This document shows positions 44,522 through 56,263 of a stretch of DNA of 64,000 nt, one piece after another. Every line of letters starts with the position of its first letter. Positions within the stretch are counted from its first letter, which is position 1. Position numbers and translations under genes: made by a program. This stretch comes from Fragilariopsis cylindrus CCMP1102 (lineage: Eukaryota; Bacillariophyta; Bacillariophyceae; Bacillariales; Bacillariaceae). The notes below the pieces were generated by a model. It ran no database searches. It was given only the letters and a program-made list of their open reading frames with translations, and was not told the origin of the DNA. The stretch is from the NCBI GenBank assembly GCA_900095095.1, contig FMBT01000417.1, positions 1-64,000 on the forward strand. Direction: 5' to 3'.

Positions 44522-45315
44522 TTAGGATGGTGGAATATTACAAATCGGCAAATAAGCAGAATAATCCAAAATTGGTTTAGCATTTGGTATACAACCCTGG
44601 TCGACAATTAATCCAATCAAAGTAAGTAATCCCAAACTAAAGTTATTCGTGATGATAGTGTCGTCACTTCAACTATAGTCATCGTTTTTGTTGTTGTTGT
44701 GACGATGGCACTATCATCATCATCACCATTATCTTGTTGTTGTTGTTCGTCAAAAGATGATGATGGCAATAGTGATGGAAAAAATGCAAATATAACAACA
44801 AGTAAATATGAGAGTCCCTCTATGGCACCAATTATTCCACCCGGTCCAGCTGGTAATCCTCCTCCAGTAGTTTTTACAAAATAAAGAGATATCCATACCA
44901 CAGGTTGACATAATAATCCAATTGTTTCTAATGATAATAGTGATACTCCTTCATTGATATTAATATTATCATCATCATCGTTGTCGTTATTGTTGTTATT
45001 CCCAGCAGTACTTTTCAGGTATAATATGGAGGAATGGCGAGAAAGTTGTTGTTGTCCTACTTGTGGCGATAAGAATACTTGTCGTTGTTGGAGGAATTGC
45101 CCATGCCGTTGTTTTTGTTGATGACCACCACCATTAATAAGAACAGAATTATGATTATGAAATTGTGATTGGATTGTGATTGTAGTGATAGTGAATTTAC
45201 CGGTAACGGCGACGATATAAGAAGTATAACGACAACAAACAATCAAGCAAGATATCTTTATTATGGTAGAACCGACAGGTAATGAAGAACGTGTTGCTGT
45301 TGTTGTCGTCACCAT
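44522..45315 (-). CDS. Hypothetical membrane protein, possibly plastid-targeted, one frame shift
   Basis: Starts at ATG 45315 with a basic, Thr-rich N-terminus and a hydrophobic stretch (IIKISCLIVCCRYTSYIVAV) that may act as signal. A Gln/Asn/Asp-rich middle follows, then a conserved-looking hydrophobic block LETIGLLCQPVVWISLYFV and GGGLPAGPGGIIGAIEGLSY with LLVVIFAFF. The open frame stops at 44617, but one base over, coding continues with NNFSLGLLTLIGLIVDQGCI and PNAKPILDYSAYLPIC to a stop at 44522. A one-base shift near 44640-44665 is therefore likely. Three or four membrane helices in total. Family not recognised. Confidence 0.55.
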
Positions 45316-45883
45316 TGTGGCGTATAACTTGAGAAACGTTCAGTACGTATTCAGTATATCCAATTGAAGGCAATTTGTCGAAATCAATCGCTTCGGTACA
45401 AAAGTTTTTCGTAACACAATAGTAACAACGCTATTAACAACAGTACAGTATGTAGTTTATTAATGATGGCAACGACGACGACGACAATCAATTAACAATC
45501 TTTCTTTTTTTAACAGTATGATCGACGGACGGACGGACGGGCGATATGTTTTTTTAATATTATATAAATAAAATATTACTTAACGTTAGTAGTGATAGCG
45601 CGAAATTCGAATTCATCGGAAGATAAATCTAATTCATTTGAAGATCTTAAAAAATAATTATTGATCATGTTTGGCTAAATTGTACCGTAATAAAAATCGA
45701 AAGAACTTATTGACACGTATACAGCCTCGGAGTAGTACTAATGTCATGACGTAAGCTTGAAGTTGAGCGTGATCATCATCACTCGTGAATACGACTCGAA
45801 AGACAACCACCATCACTATATCACTACCACCACCCATCATGATATCATCATATAAATACGGTACGACAAGGAAGTTAATACAG
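45316..45883. other. Intergenic region, probably holding the carboxypeptidase 5' end
   Basis: Contains a GGAC/ACGG microsatellite (45523-45541) and AT-rich sequence. The first exon(s) of the carboxypeptidase, with its signal peptide, should lie here, but I could not identify an ATG exon with a matching donor. Confidence 0.35.
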
Positions 45884-48767
45884 TAGCATACCTTTTCATG
45901 ATGAAGAAGCCGACAAGACGACGAAGGAAGATCTTAGGGTAACTGATTTAGGATCCATCGAACCTTTATACAATGAATTCGATGGAGACATGTACGGTAC
46001 GTATGAGTTTATTCATTTGATTCATAATATGTCATATATATATATCTGATTTTGGTAATTTGATGAAAGCGACCTTTTTCAAAAATGATCTACTAATTTA
46101 TGGGATTGATGAGAAGACAAGATATAGTATAATATCAATGCGCTTTGCCGTTTTTGGCTTCTTTTCTTAACGGCTCGGGACAATTTTACTTAACTTCTTC
46201 CTCACATGCTCACCAATCATTAATAACAATACATATAATTGATGTACAGCGGGACTGCTACCTAGTACTCATGATGATAGACCAGGAGAGATGACGTTTT
46301 GGTTATTTGAACCTGAAACACAAGCAGTACCTGATACAATGGGTAAGTATAAAACGAATGAAATTGAATTTATATAACAGTTAGTTGTCATGAACTCGTT
46401 CTACTTTCATTGGATGTTTTTTTCTGACTAAATAAATAATAACCATCTCGTATTAAACTCATATTTATACCATCCGTCGTTATTCTATCTATTTTTCTTT
46501 TCTTCTCAGTTATTTGGTTGAACGGTGGGCCAGGATGCTCAAGTTGGAATTGTGGTGTTATGATGGGTAAGTTGAGGATTCGACCAATGCGCCTATATTA
46601 TTGATCGTGTATGATTCTTGTTGTTGGTTCCTTCGAATGGCCTTTTACAAGTACAGTACCGTCGACGCTGACTGATATCGTATAAAAATTCTATATTTTT
46701 TCTTTAAATAATGTTACAAATCCTTTATTTATTTGAGTAGAACACAGTCCCGTCACACAACCCCTTCGTCACGCTGGATATTGCTGCTTATCGTCAGCAC
46801 CTGAATTGGGTGTTAATAAGTATAGCTGGACAAAGTCAACAACGATGTTATATCCAGAACAGCCTATTGGGACTGGTTTTAGTTTTGGAAAATATCCCGA
46901 GAATGAAGAAGACGTGGCGGCTGATCTATGGCAATTTATGCAAAGTTTTTATGGTGTCTTTGATCATTTGAAGGACTATAAACTCTTTATTATGGGAGAA
47001 TCTTACGCTGGGATGTATTTGCCTTCCGTGGGACGGTACTTTCATTTGCAGAACGAAAAAATCCGGAATGGCGAATTATTAATGGGACTACCGATGACGA
47101 CGGATGTATTTACGATCCCAATTGGTGGAGTAGGTATCGGGAATGGTTGGATGAATGGTATGATTCAGGGACCGGCTGTTATTGATTACTCATGGTGGCA
47201 TGGACTTATCGATGAACCCACCCGAGATGCCCTCCATAATGTCTTTAAGGCTTGTGTGGATCAATGGAACGGAAACGATAGCATCGAACTACCTGATCCA
47301 TTTCATTCATTTAACGTGCAAGGTAAGCTATACAGAATGACACAGTGTCTACTTTAGGAAGTCTATTCCACCATGAAAGATGCCGCTCACATCTAAGCTA
47401 TCTACTCCTCTACACCTTCTCTACATCTATCAAGATGACTGTGGTTTGATGTGGGGAGTTCTCCAAGCAGCGGGCAATCCAAATGCATACGATGTCACTA
47501 CGTGGGTGCGTACATGCATTGAAATGTTAAACTCTTTTCTTCTTCGGTGGACAAAGTACCGATTTGCTTGTCATATTGATGTGAATTGTTGACTAAACTG
47601 TTTCACCTTACGTGTTGTATGTATACCACTTCTTGTGTTGTGATTTCAAATTTTACGTTTCTGTTGTTGTTAGGATCCGAACGTTGATCAGGTTACATTT
47701 ACCTCCGAGGCGTTCTATAATCGTGAAGATATCCGAAAGGCTTTGCACGCTCCTATGAATATTACCTGGCATGGATGCGCCGGAGGTAATAGTCGTAGAC
47801 GAAGACGACGAGGACGAAGAAGTCTACAAGGTGGTATAGGAGATGACCTCTTTCATCGTAGACTCTATTTGGACAATGACCGACCTATCGATGTCGTCCC
47901 GTACGTCGCTGACTTGTTAGATGCGGACATTCCGGTATTAGTCTATAATGGAGATCGTGACATGACTACTGGTGGAACTGGCAGTGAAATGTTATTGAAC
48001 GGGATGAATTGGAAGGGAAAGAATGAATGGCTCGATGCAACTCGTGGAGTTTGGATGGCAGAAGAAAAGAAGGCAGGAGAAGGTGGCTGGGCCAAGGAAC
48101 ATCTTGGACTGACCTTTGTAGTAGTATACAATTCTGGACACAGTACGTTGAAAAATCATGTCTCGTAGCATATTTGATTGGTGAAGAGAATATACTGATC
48201 ATTGTTTTGCTTTCTTTTTATTGCTGTCGGTCCCCTCATTCATCGCTCATTCGTTCGTTCGTTCATTCGCTCATTTATTAATTCACAGTGGTCCCGTACA
48301 ATCAACCCGTCGCTGCCATGGATTTGCTGAATCGTTTCCTTAAGAACGAAACCTTTTTGGATCTACCTTCCCCTACCATCCGCTTCGGTGATCGGAAGAT
48401 TGAGAGGGCTGAAGTTGCAGCGAATCCTACTGTAAGCAGCAGCCAGCAGCACAAACGCTGAAATTTACAGCAACGACTCCTTCGTCGTCGGCGGCGGCGG
48501 AGTTGCTTTACTGGCGTTTGTTGGTGGAATCATTTTCACTTACTCTTTACCAAATTTCAGAATAGTAAAAGAAAAGGTGGAAATTATAGCAGCATTCCGG
48601 AAACACGCTATAATACAATGTTAAATGGTGCATTGTACTACAGTGGTGGTTTCATATTAGTGCGTTCCACGAAAGAAAAAAAGGAAGGAAGAGATTTATT
48701 GCGAATTGGATGTCAGGAACAAGCTTGGGAAATAAAAATCGGAACTGTTCGACCATTCACTCTTTAG
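45884..48767 (+). CDS. Serine carboxypeptidase (peptidase S10), at least eight exons, 5' end unresolved
   Basis: Vacuolar/secreted exopeptidase of the carboxypeptidase Y type. Exons: 45884-45996, 46250-46342, 46510-46566, 46741-47322, 47435-47505, 47674-48142, 48289-48431, 48561-48767; every junction is GT-AG and keeps frame. Catalytic residues are visible: Ser in FIMGESYAGMYLP, Asp in VLVYNGDRDMTTGG, His in YNSGH|MVPYNQP, which is split by an intron. The oxyanion/N-terminal motif IWLNGGPGCSSWNCG is intact. An Arg-rich loop (NSRRRRRRGRRSLQGG) in exon 6 is not typical and looks like an internal processing site for two-chain maturation. The first listed exon begins in mid-protein after an acceptor (TACAG|TAGC), so a signal-peptide exon upstream is missing from this model. 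Confidence 0.9.
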
Positions 48768-48915
48768 AATATTAGTAGGTAAACAATTGGGTTTGTACTC
48801 ATAGCAATATTTTTTCAATAGTAGACCAATCTATTTTGAAAATCTATTTTGAAACAAAAAGAAATTGCATTCACTACTATCCATATTGTTTCTAATTAGA
48901 ATATAATAGTAAATA

Positions 48916-49448
48916 TCAATAATTTCCAAACGAAGAACGTTTCGATGAAATCGAAGAACGAATAGTTTGAGCCGTCATATTATCATCATCATCATCATCG
49001 TTGCCTACTTCAATCCCCATCCCGTTTAATATTCCCGTTTTTGTAGCACCTAATTTATCATAAAAAACTTCGTTTGTTTAATCGCTTGAATCCAAAGAAA
49101 CCAAAACTATCATCCACACAGCAATATTTGTTGTGTATCAGATATAGAACTAATTGCTATGAAGGCAAAAATCGCCCAATAACGAAAGGTCCATCGAATT
49201 AATCGTACCATCCTTCTACTTTTTGTTGTACATGGTATTGTAGTAGCACGTAGTGCTGCCACTTTTGGATCTCCGAAATGGTTGGTTTGATGTGTGTGAA
49301 ACGAGATCGGAGTAATTGATCACCATTTCCGGTCCACAATTTCCATCCGTTCCATTCAAAAGTTACTAGTATTGATTTTGTGGTGTCAAGAAACAGCCAA
49401 TGTGCTGAATATCAAAAACGACGGTTTATAAACATTCTTATCAGTCAT
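48916..49448 (-). pseudogene. Hypothetical small membrane protein gene, frame broken several times
   Basis: Coding-like protein text runs from ATG 49448 (MTDKNVYKPSFLIFSTLA) to a stop at 48916, but in alternating frames: FEWNGWKLWTGNGDQLLRSR, then NHFGDPKVAALRATTIPCTT, then WTFRYWAIFAFIAISSISDT (a membrane helix), then DDSFGFFGFKRLNKRS, then KLGATKTGILNGMGIEVGND. About four shifts are needed, one at a CACACA run. Either a decayed gene or a concentration of sequencing indels. Family not recognised. Confidence 0.45.
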
Positions 49449-49491
49449 GCGAGGCGGAGAAAAAAGCATAATCATCATCCATAAATTCCCA

Positions 49492-49887
49492 CTAACGACC
49501 TCCGAAACCCACTGTTCTCCAGTCGAGACGTTTCAAACGGTGCAGGCGAAGCAAAGTGAGTACCAACTGCCAGACCACGACCAATGCCAAGAATCCCAAA
49601 GTTAGATTCCACTCGGAAAGGGACAACAAGTCCAGTTTGTTTGGATTTTTTAAACCGGACGTCACCGCTCTTGTGGCAGAATCTACCGATCGTTTGGCGG
49701 CCTTGACTTGCATTCCTTTTCTGCCACCTTCCTCCTTCAATCTTGCTTGGAATCCGGCTTCAAAATCGTAATCGTCGTCGTCCCATCCGTCCAATAATTC
49801 TTCACTGACTGACTACTTGTATCGATGGCTTCCTCGTGGGATCGCCTTCGCCTTCGCCCTGATTGCTATTTGCCGTCCTGTTGGATG
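49492..49887 (-). CDS. Small single-pass membrane protein, C-terminal exon
   Basis: An exon probably beginning after TTTCAG at 49888 (SNRTANSNQGEGEGDPTRKP), then, after a one-base shift near 49805-49815, SEELLDGWDDDDYDFEAGFQ and ARLKEEGGRKGMQVKAAKRS, ending with a membrane helix (NLTLGFLALVVVWQLVLTLL) and a basic tail RLHRLKRLDWRTVGFGGR. The first exon was not found. Tail-anchored topology is suggested. No family recognised. Confidence 0.45.
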
Positions 49888-50649
49888 CTGAAAGACGGCC
49901 AAAAAAGCTTGATGAAAGTATTGTACTTATTACTCCTGTGAATCATGGCAGTGACTCCCTGGTGTAGAGAGAGGAACAAAACCTTCTACTACAGTGAAGC
50001 CTAGTGGTAAAAGGACAACATAATATTATGTAGGAAAATGCACGTCTTCATGGTTCTATTCGTTTGCAATAGGTGAAACTGGCTCTGATTGGTGCTGGTT
50101 GTACTAGTAGCAGTAGTAATTGTTGTACCTTACTGTTAGTGCACCAGTAGAGGAATCAGCTATTTTTTATGGTATGCACCAAGATGCACCAGCATGTCAT
50201 ACTCGAAGTGCCATAGGCCATACTGTACTTAGTCAGCTCGGTATCTGGTTCTGTGCTTGTTTATCATGCAAAATGAAGGAAATTTGTGCGACTAATCCTC
50301 GTGTTTGTTGGATAAGTCCCGAGTAATGGAAACGGGAATAGATTTTGATGATGGCGCGCTCTTCTTTCCGCCAGTCTAGCAATGACAAAAACACAAAACA
50401 GTCTCTATCGTTACAAGTTCAAATTTTTTAGAATAATAGCGACAACAAATACTAGTACAACAAACATGCAGCATACATCTAACATTGCCAAGTCTCTTGA
50501 CCATTCGCCCTTCACCCAAAAGCATAACAATAAATAAAGAAGAGAAATAAATAAATAAATCAGAGTCATGTTCATCAAGAAAGATTTACGTAAGATCGCA
50601 ACAATCCTTGATGATGCTGTAGATTGCAATACTTACGAAAAGGAGAACA
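49888..50649. other. Intergenic or intronic region
   Basis: May include the upstream exon of the reverse-strand membrane protein. I see no independent gene; the forward 68-codon frame at 50120 lacks features. Confidence 0.3.
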
Positions 50650-52012
50650 ATAAGGATGAAAATGAAAATGAAATGACAATACAAATAATACAAATAAAAA
50701 ATAAAACGTCTGAAACGTGAAGAACCACTCACAGTATTACGATTAGGACGTCGAAAACAAGAATTTAATGGTACAGTACAAGTATTATGTACACCATCAC
50801 ATATACCAAAATTAAAATTTCTTCACACCATTAATTTATATGAATGTAATATTTCAACCTGCATGGTTTTGGTCCCATGTTTCATGTAGCTAGTCCAAAT
50901 TTAGAAACATTAATTTAGGACGTAATCCAATCGAGAAGATACCAGATGATTTTGCCGATGTCTATCCATCTTAAAACATTTATGGTTAGATGATTGTTCC
51001 TTATCAGGTGAATTTCCACGTCCATTATTATTATTAAAAAATTTATACATTACGATTACCAAATAATAATATCACACATTTAAATATTGGTGGTATTGAT
51101 ACCAACAATAATAATACTAAAAAGATAATGATAATGATGACAATGATCACAACAACAACGGCGGCGGAGGTAGCAGTAAGGTAATTCCACTTGAAAATTT
51201 AAAAACCTTATGTTTAGATCGTAATAAGCTTGGTAGTGGGGATACCTTTAAAGTTAGTGATCAAAGAATTGGTACCGGTACAGAAGAAAAAGTCATTGAT
51301 GTTGATATTAGTGTTGATATTGACAGCGACAACGACAACGACAACGATGATGATGACGGCAAGAAGGAGAAGGAGGAGAAAGAGGAACCACAACAACAAC
51401 TAGAACAACAAGATTCTAGTAGTAGTGATTCTGTATTCCATCTAATTTAGCAGAATGGTTACCAAATTTAGAAGGATTACTTTTACGACATAATCAATTG
51501 ACAAAATTAGGTGTCACAATCTGGCCCACGACATTACAAGTATTACATATTTCTCCAATCAACTTAGTAATTTAAATGAAATCATGGGTACTATGGTTAC
51601 TATGGAGAATGATAATGACATGATAGATGATGGAGGATATGATGATACTTCTGCAGTATTGCAACCATCAAATTTACACATTTATATGCGAATGGTAATC
51701 AATTGCAATGTATACCAACTAATATCTGACAAAACATCCAAAATTACAACGTTTTGTGATATCACATAATCCACCATTGAAAGAATTATCGAATGAAATA
51801 TGGAATCAATTTGATAATAATGAGAATGATAATGGAGATGAAAATGAAATGATAATACTAATAATGAGTCGTCGACGTCTTCGTCTTCTTGTAAAATTCT
51901 TTGGAAACCTAATCCTAATTTATCTCCTCCAGGAACGAAGAATAGTAGCAGTAGTAGCAACAATGATGACGGTGACGGTGACGATGATGGAGAAGAACCA
52001 ATGCAAGATTAG
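50650..52012 (+). pseudogene. Leucine-rich-repeat protein gene with many frame shifts
   Basis: Repeats of the L..L.L..N.l..ip type are plain but spread over all three frames: PLTVLRLGRRKQEFNGTVQV, NLGRNPIEKIPDDFADVYPS, LKHLWLDDCSLSGEFPRPLL, LENLKTLCLDRNKLGSG, LPNLEGLLLRHNQLTKLGV, ANGNQLQCIPTN, and LQRFVISHNPPLKELSNEIW. An acidic insert separates repeats. At least seven one-base shifts are needed; several missing bases fall at short A or T runs (for example near 50915 and 50973). The end (EEPMQD, stop at 52012) is tentative and the start is not resolved. If the shifts are sequencing errors, this is an ordinary cytosolic or receptor-type LRR protein. Confidence 0.6.
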
Positions 52013-52207
52013 GTTATTGAATTGAATTGTGCAGTGAGTTGGTAATACAATAGTAGTCTAATTCAGTTCTATTCGGCTGCGATAAGAAGATGATGATGAT
52101 GGTGGCAGATAAAACATACACCAAGATAAAAAAGAATTCAAAGTTATATAAGATCAAAAAATGGGGACATTGAAGAATAATACTTTTCATTACAGGACCA
52201 GGATATA

Positions 52208-52429
52208 CTAGTAGTAATAAATAAATGAACCTTCACTATAATTAACATATATTATATTCATAAAGTAGTAGGATGCAGTAGGGGCTGTGAGAAAATTCAT
52301 GGTCCAACCAGCCCGCGTAGGATTTCTAGATCTACTGAAATTTTCATTTTTTATTCTTCGTCGACTCAGATGAAGTCGACACACAAGAACTCCAGCAATG
52401 GTAGCAAATGGCATGATTGGTTTGATCAT
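52208..52429 (-). CDS. Hypothetical small protein
   Basis: A 73-codon frame from ATG 52429 (MIKPIMPFATIAGVLVCRLH) with one short hydrophobic stretch and a Ser/Arg-rich middle (RRRIKNENFSRSRNPTRAGW). There may be an upstream exon, since a TTTTTAG acceptor-like site lies about 90 bp upstream. Weak call based on composition only. Confidence 0.25.
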   Translation of the reverse strand: MIKPIMPFATIAGVLVCRLHLSRRRIKNENFSRSRNPTRAGWTMNFLTAPTASYYFMNIIYVNYSEGSFIYYY

Positions 52430-52916
52430 ATTGCCAATGCTGATAATACGGCTATCATACTATACTGACGTATATGTGGACTTTGTTTCGCCACCACTAA
52501 AAAGGAGAAGATTAATATTATAGATTTCCTTCTAACTAAGATTTATTTACTGCTCACACGGTATTACGTACGGCGTACGGTATTCTAATTATTTTTGTAC
52601 TTAAAATCATTAATCTTTTTTATGGCGCGAACTCAACGTATCTTTTTTCACAGGACCACGAAAACATTACATACCGTTGCTATCATTATTTCTTTCACAG
52701 GACTGTCACTACGTTCTACCGGTACAATCACAAGAAAAACACATCAAATACCGTTGCTATCACTTCTTTCATAGGACTGACAATCGAAAACGCCGATTTC
52801 GAATAGATTATGACACAAAGTCGCTCTTCACACTCACACTCACAACATAACTAAACAACACTCATCGTTCACAATCAACACTTATTAACACTTATCATTC
52901 ATTATCATCATTAATC
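52430..52916. promoter_or_regulatory. Upstream region of the SAP-like gene with direct repeats
   Basis: ATACCGTTGCTATCA…TCTTTCACAGGACTG at 52671-52705 is repeated with small changes at 52748-52779, and a third TTTTTCACAGGAC lies at 52644-52656. TACGTACGGCGTACGGTA (52567-52584) is palindromic in part. These may be promoter elements; no coding is supported. Confidence 0.5.
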
Positions 52917-53939
52917 ATGGATTCGTTAATGCCAATGTTATTTTTCGGTGGCGGCTTTCGAGGTGGAGGTCGCAGCAAGAAATCCAAGAAGAAACAAAAG
53001 AAGGAAAATTGGTTTGAAGAATTGGATGCCGGCCAATGCAAAGAACTTTGCAAAGCTGTGAAAGTCAAATGTTCCGGTACCAAAAAGGATATCATTGAAC
53101 GTTTACTCGACCAGGAATTCCTTGTTCAATATGCCATTAACTTTAAGGGATACATGGTTAAAATCGATGCTTTAAAGGACGAATGCCGCAAACGTATGTT
53201 ACAAGTCTCCGGAAACAAATTTGAGTTAGTCCTTCGAATCGTCCAACACGAACATGGTACCGGTGGTGATACCTTAAAACGTGCTGCAACTTCAATCGTC
53301 GTCGATGAAACATCCGGAATTGAAACGCATGTTGCGAAGAAACGTAAACCATCTAAACCAAGCCCATCTACTATGTACACCCGTATCCAAAAAAAGATCC
53401 GATCATGTTCTCAGAAGAAATATCAATCCCATTGGGGGTCGAAGTCTCACGCACCGGATGTTTGTTATTTCGTTCATAGTCTTTTGGAAAGTCTTGACAA
53501 TTATACAAAAACTGATCCCAAGTTGGTCGTTGATGGATGTTATGCTATCGTATCATCATTTGTTGAAAATTTTGATGACTTTGACCGTCCTGGTTACTGT
53601 GAAAATTTAGAGATGTCAGTGGATACTATTGTAAAATACGCCGTTGATGATATTCCACGTAATTTGGTTTCTTCAAATGACTTGGATAAGTTGGCCAATA
53701 TTATGATCGAATTGCAAAATGTTGGTTCTTCTTATGGATTATTCGATGATTACGAAGAGTTCGATATGAAAAAATCAGCCAATCTTATCCGCAATGGACG
53801 TGATAGCGAGGAGGAGGAGGAATACAAAAAACCAGCCGCAGCAGTAGCAGTACCTTCAGCAGCAGCAATTGTACAAGCTCCCATCAGCAAAAAGTTGAAT
53901 GGATCTCCAGATACCGCGGCCACAGAGGCTTCCATGTGA
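52917..53939 (+). CDS. SAP-motif-like nuclear protein
   Basis: A 340-aa single-exon protein from ATG 52917. After a Gly/Phe-rich start and a Lys-rich patch (RSKKSKKKQKKENW) there are two adjacent helix-turn-helix units resembling SAP motifs, at about 39-67 (CKELCKAVKVKCSGTKKDII) and 80-110 (IDALKDECRKRMLQVSGNKF). SAP motifs bind DNA, so a chromatin or repair role is possible but not shown. A second basic patch (VAKKRKPSKPSPST) may be a nuclear localisation signal. The middle (about 165-280) is a helical domain of unknown family, and the C-terminus is acidic then Ala/Pro-rich. Confidence 0.6.
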   Translation: MDSLMPMLFFGGGFRGGGRSKKSKKKQKKENWFEELDAGQCKELCKAVKVKCSGTKKDIIERLLDQEFLVQYAINFKGYMVKIDALKDECRKRMLQVSGNKFELVLRIVQHEHGTGGDTLKRAATSIVVDETSGIETHVAKKRKPSKPSPSTMYTRIQKKIRSCSQKKYQSHWGSKSHAPDVCYFVHSLLESLDNYTKTDPKLVVDGCYAIVSSFVENFDDFDRPGYCENLEMSVDTIVKYAVDDIPRNLVSSNDLDKLANIMIELQNVGSSYGLFDDYEEFDMKKSANLIRNGRDSEEEEEYKKPAAAVAVPSAAAIVQAPISKKLNGSPDTAATEASM

Positions 53940-54302
53940 ATTGTGGGTTGAGTTGAGTTCTGCTCCAACAAAATACGTCGCAAACAGACATCAACACATT
54001 TGTGTATGATGTAACGGAGAGAAGGAAGCGCAAGTCATGGCGAAAATGTTGTCCTAATCAATTGTTTGTAAAGAAATAGAAATTCCGGTTCGATATTATG
54101 AAAAAGGAAGGTTTCATATTAGAAATTCGTCAATGCTCTTACAAAAGAGGTATGTATCGTTGATGTATAAATAATGTTATATTATATTATAATATTAAAT
54201 TATATTATATCACTTGAAGTATTCTATTTATTCATGTTATTTGCATCATATATTGTGTATTAGAAGGTATATAGTCGTACTACTAGCCTAGACAGTTTTG
54301 AT
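53940..54302. other. Intergenic region between convergent genes
   Basis: AT-rich, with a TTATATTA repeat (54178-54210). No gene. Confidence 0.4.
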
Positions 54303-55806
54303 TCAAGATCCAGATGATGATAGTAATGTGACTTTGTTGAAAAAAGCAGACCATGCCTGTATCCAAATTTCGGTAGGAATATTCCCATTTGATTCACCAA
54401 TTGATAATTCAAATTTACATCGATATCCTTTTTGAAAGGCAACATAATCAACGCCATCCTCTTCTTCTTCTTCTATAGGTCGTAATCGATGAAATATTGA
54501 TATACCATTATATTCATTTATAATTTCATCGCGAATTAATTCACATGTTTCTTTCGATGGTCGTAAATAACAATGTACCATATTAACTTCAGGTATTGAT
54601 GGTTCAAATAAAAGAATGCTTTTTTGATTGTTGCTAGACGAGAAAGTTCTTTAACAATATGTACCAATTTATCTTTCTTGTCTTGAAATGTCATCGTTGG
54701 TTGTTGTACATTATCATCATTAGTATTTTCATCATCATCGTTGTTTATTATTGTTATGTCTTTCCAGTGTCGTTTATATCCTGCCCAACCAGAAATAGCA
54801 TACGGTAGTAACGTATATAGATTACCACCAAATCGTCGTAACCATACCCTGGCTTCATCACAAAACTCTTTCGAGCCTAATAACATTGCACCGGACATAC
54901 CACCTAATCCTTTATAGAATGATATATAAACAGAATCAAATGGATCTACTAATTCTGCCAGTGATAATTTGTTGTTGTGTTGGCTATAACCAGTGGCAGT
55001 AGTTGCTTCAAAGATACGTGCACCATCACAATGTAATTTAATATCATGTGTTGTGGCGAACTTCCGTTATTGTATTATATCCTTCCATGGTGTTATTTTT
55101 CCACCTAATTCACGATGTGGTAATTCTCACATAATTGTAGAGATCATGCTTTCCCTAATATCATTACCATTATCATTATTTTGCCGTTGTTCTCAAAATA
55201 ATCCTGTACATGTTGGTATAGTAATGGAGATGCACCTAATCCTAATCCTATATTATTGTGCGGTAGGGGAATAGCATCTAAACCACATAGTTCTCGATAA
55301 CCATCTTGTTCATGTAGTAATAGTTAAATGGACTTGTTTCTACCGCCACTGGGCATAAAAACTCCATCCTCTTTACCGAATTCTTGTGATATTTCATTTT
55401 CAAATGATCGTAGAAATGATGCCGATGATGCCGATCCTGCTTGTTTATCAAAGTCACCATATATATCCCATTCAGTAATACCCAACTTTTTACAATCCAC
55501 AATAGTTTGTTCTAACTTTTCTATGGGACTAGATATTGGATGTGGTGATTGGAGCATTGTAATTATTTTTCTTCTTCATTCTGCTCATTCTTATTATTGT
55601 TCACTTTATTAAATTTTTGTTGAAAACGCGACGGCGATGACGATGATGATGAAGACGGCGAGGATGCCGCAAATGCCATGACTCTTACTCGGTGTCGTCC
55701 ACCGACAGCCGACGAAATGATTATGACACCAGTAAGGACAACCAATAGTAATGTTGTAGTCGCGACTGTCTTTGATCGATCCCTGGATGGGCCGATTAAC
55801 CTGCAT
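54303..55806 (-). CDS. Threonine-aldolase-like PLP enzyme, possibly plastid-targeted, frame-shifted
   Basis: Fold-type I PLP enzyme that would cleave L-threonine or a related beta-hydroxy amino acid to glycine plus aldehyde. Diagnostic text: EDGVFMPSGG, PHRELGGKITPW, LHCDGARIFEATTATG, SVYISFYKGLGGMSGAMLLG with the PLP lysine in FYKG, and WLRRFGGNLYTLLPYAISGW. The C-terminal domain is VNMVHCYLRPSKETCELIRD to a stop at 54303. The upstream end (LLLVVLTGVIIISSAVGGRH, then VRVMAFAASS) looks like a signal peptide plus an AF-type plastid cleavage motif; the likely ATG is 55806, while MAFAAS at 55679 is an alternative. At least four one-base shifts occur, two at A runs (about 55570 and 54620). The enzyme core is otherwise well conserved, so errors are as likely as decay. 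Confidence 0.75.
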
Positions 55807-56263
55807 ATGGTTAGCTATTGGCGCTTTTTGGTGTTCTGCAGTACAAGTCCCGATACACTGTTCTGATTCGATGGATTGTGTGTGAAATAAGATTATGTGA
55901 AAGATCCAAAATACAATGGGGTTCACGTGAAGAGAAAAGCAATGCGCAAAACCGCGCGCGAGTAAAGGGTGCCAGGGGAATATTAGTAATGTTTAATATT
56001 GTTTTTAACTCGCCGGGCGGAAGATGCTCCTGTCACGTGCACTTTAGTGTTCGTACTTTTTGAGTCCCACCACTTGATAAAACTCTTAGTACGACTTAAA
56101 AATTCTTATTGGCACCAATAAATTCAAATTACGAATAGAACAATGCAATATTACATAGAACAGCAGCATCATGCAACATTGCTTCTATTATTTGACACAC
56201 ACAAAAACAAAACAACAGCCAAAGAACAAAAAAATAGCAAATCAAATACGATTATATAATAAT
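55807..56263. promoter_or_regulatory. Divergent promoter region
   Basis: Between the threonine-aldolase-like gene and the next forward gene. It contains TTCACGTGAA (55922-55931), a 10-bp palindrome with an E/G-box core, 116 bp upstream of ATG 55806. Confidence 0.45.

Noticed and set aside
46997-47030. Esterase/lipase rather than carboxypeptidase from the G-E-S-Y-A-G motif
   Set aside because: WLNGGPGCSS, the GDRD aspartate and GH-MVPYNQP fit peptidase S10 fully.
50120-50326. 68-codon forward frame
   Set aside because: No family signal; sits in likely intronic or intergenic DNA.
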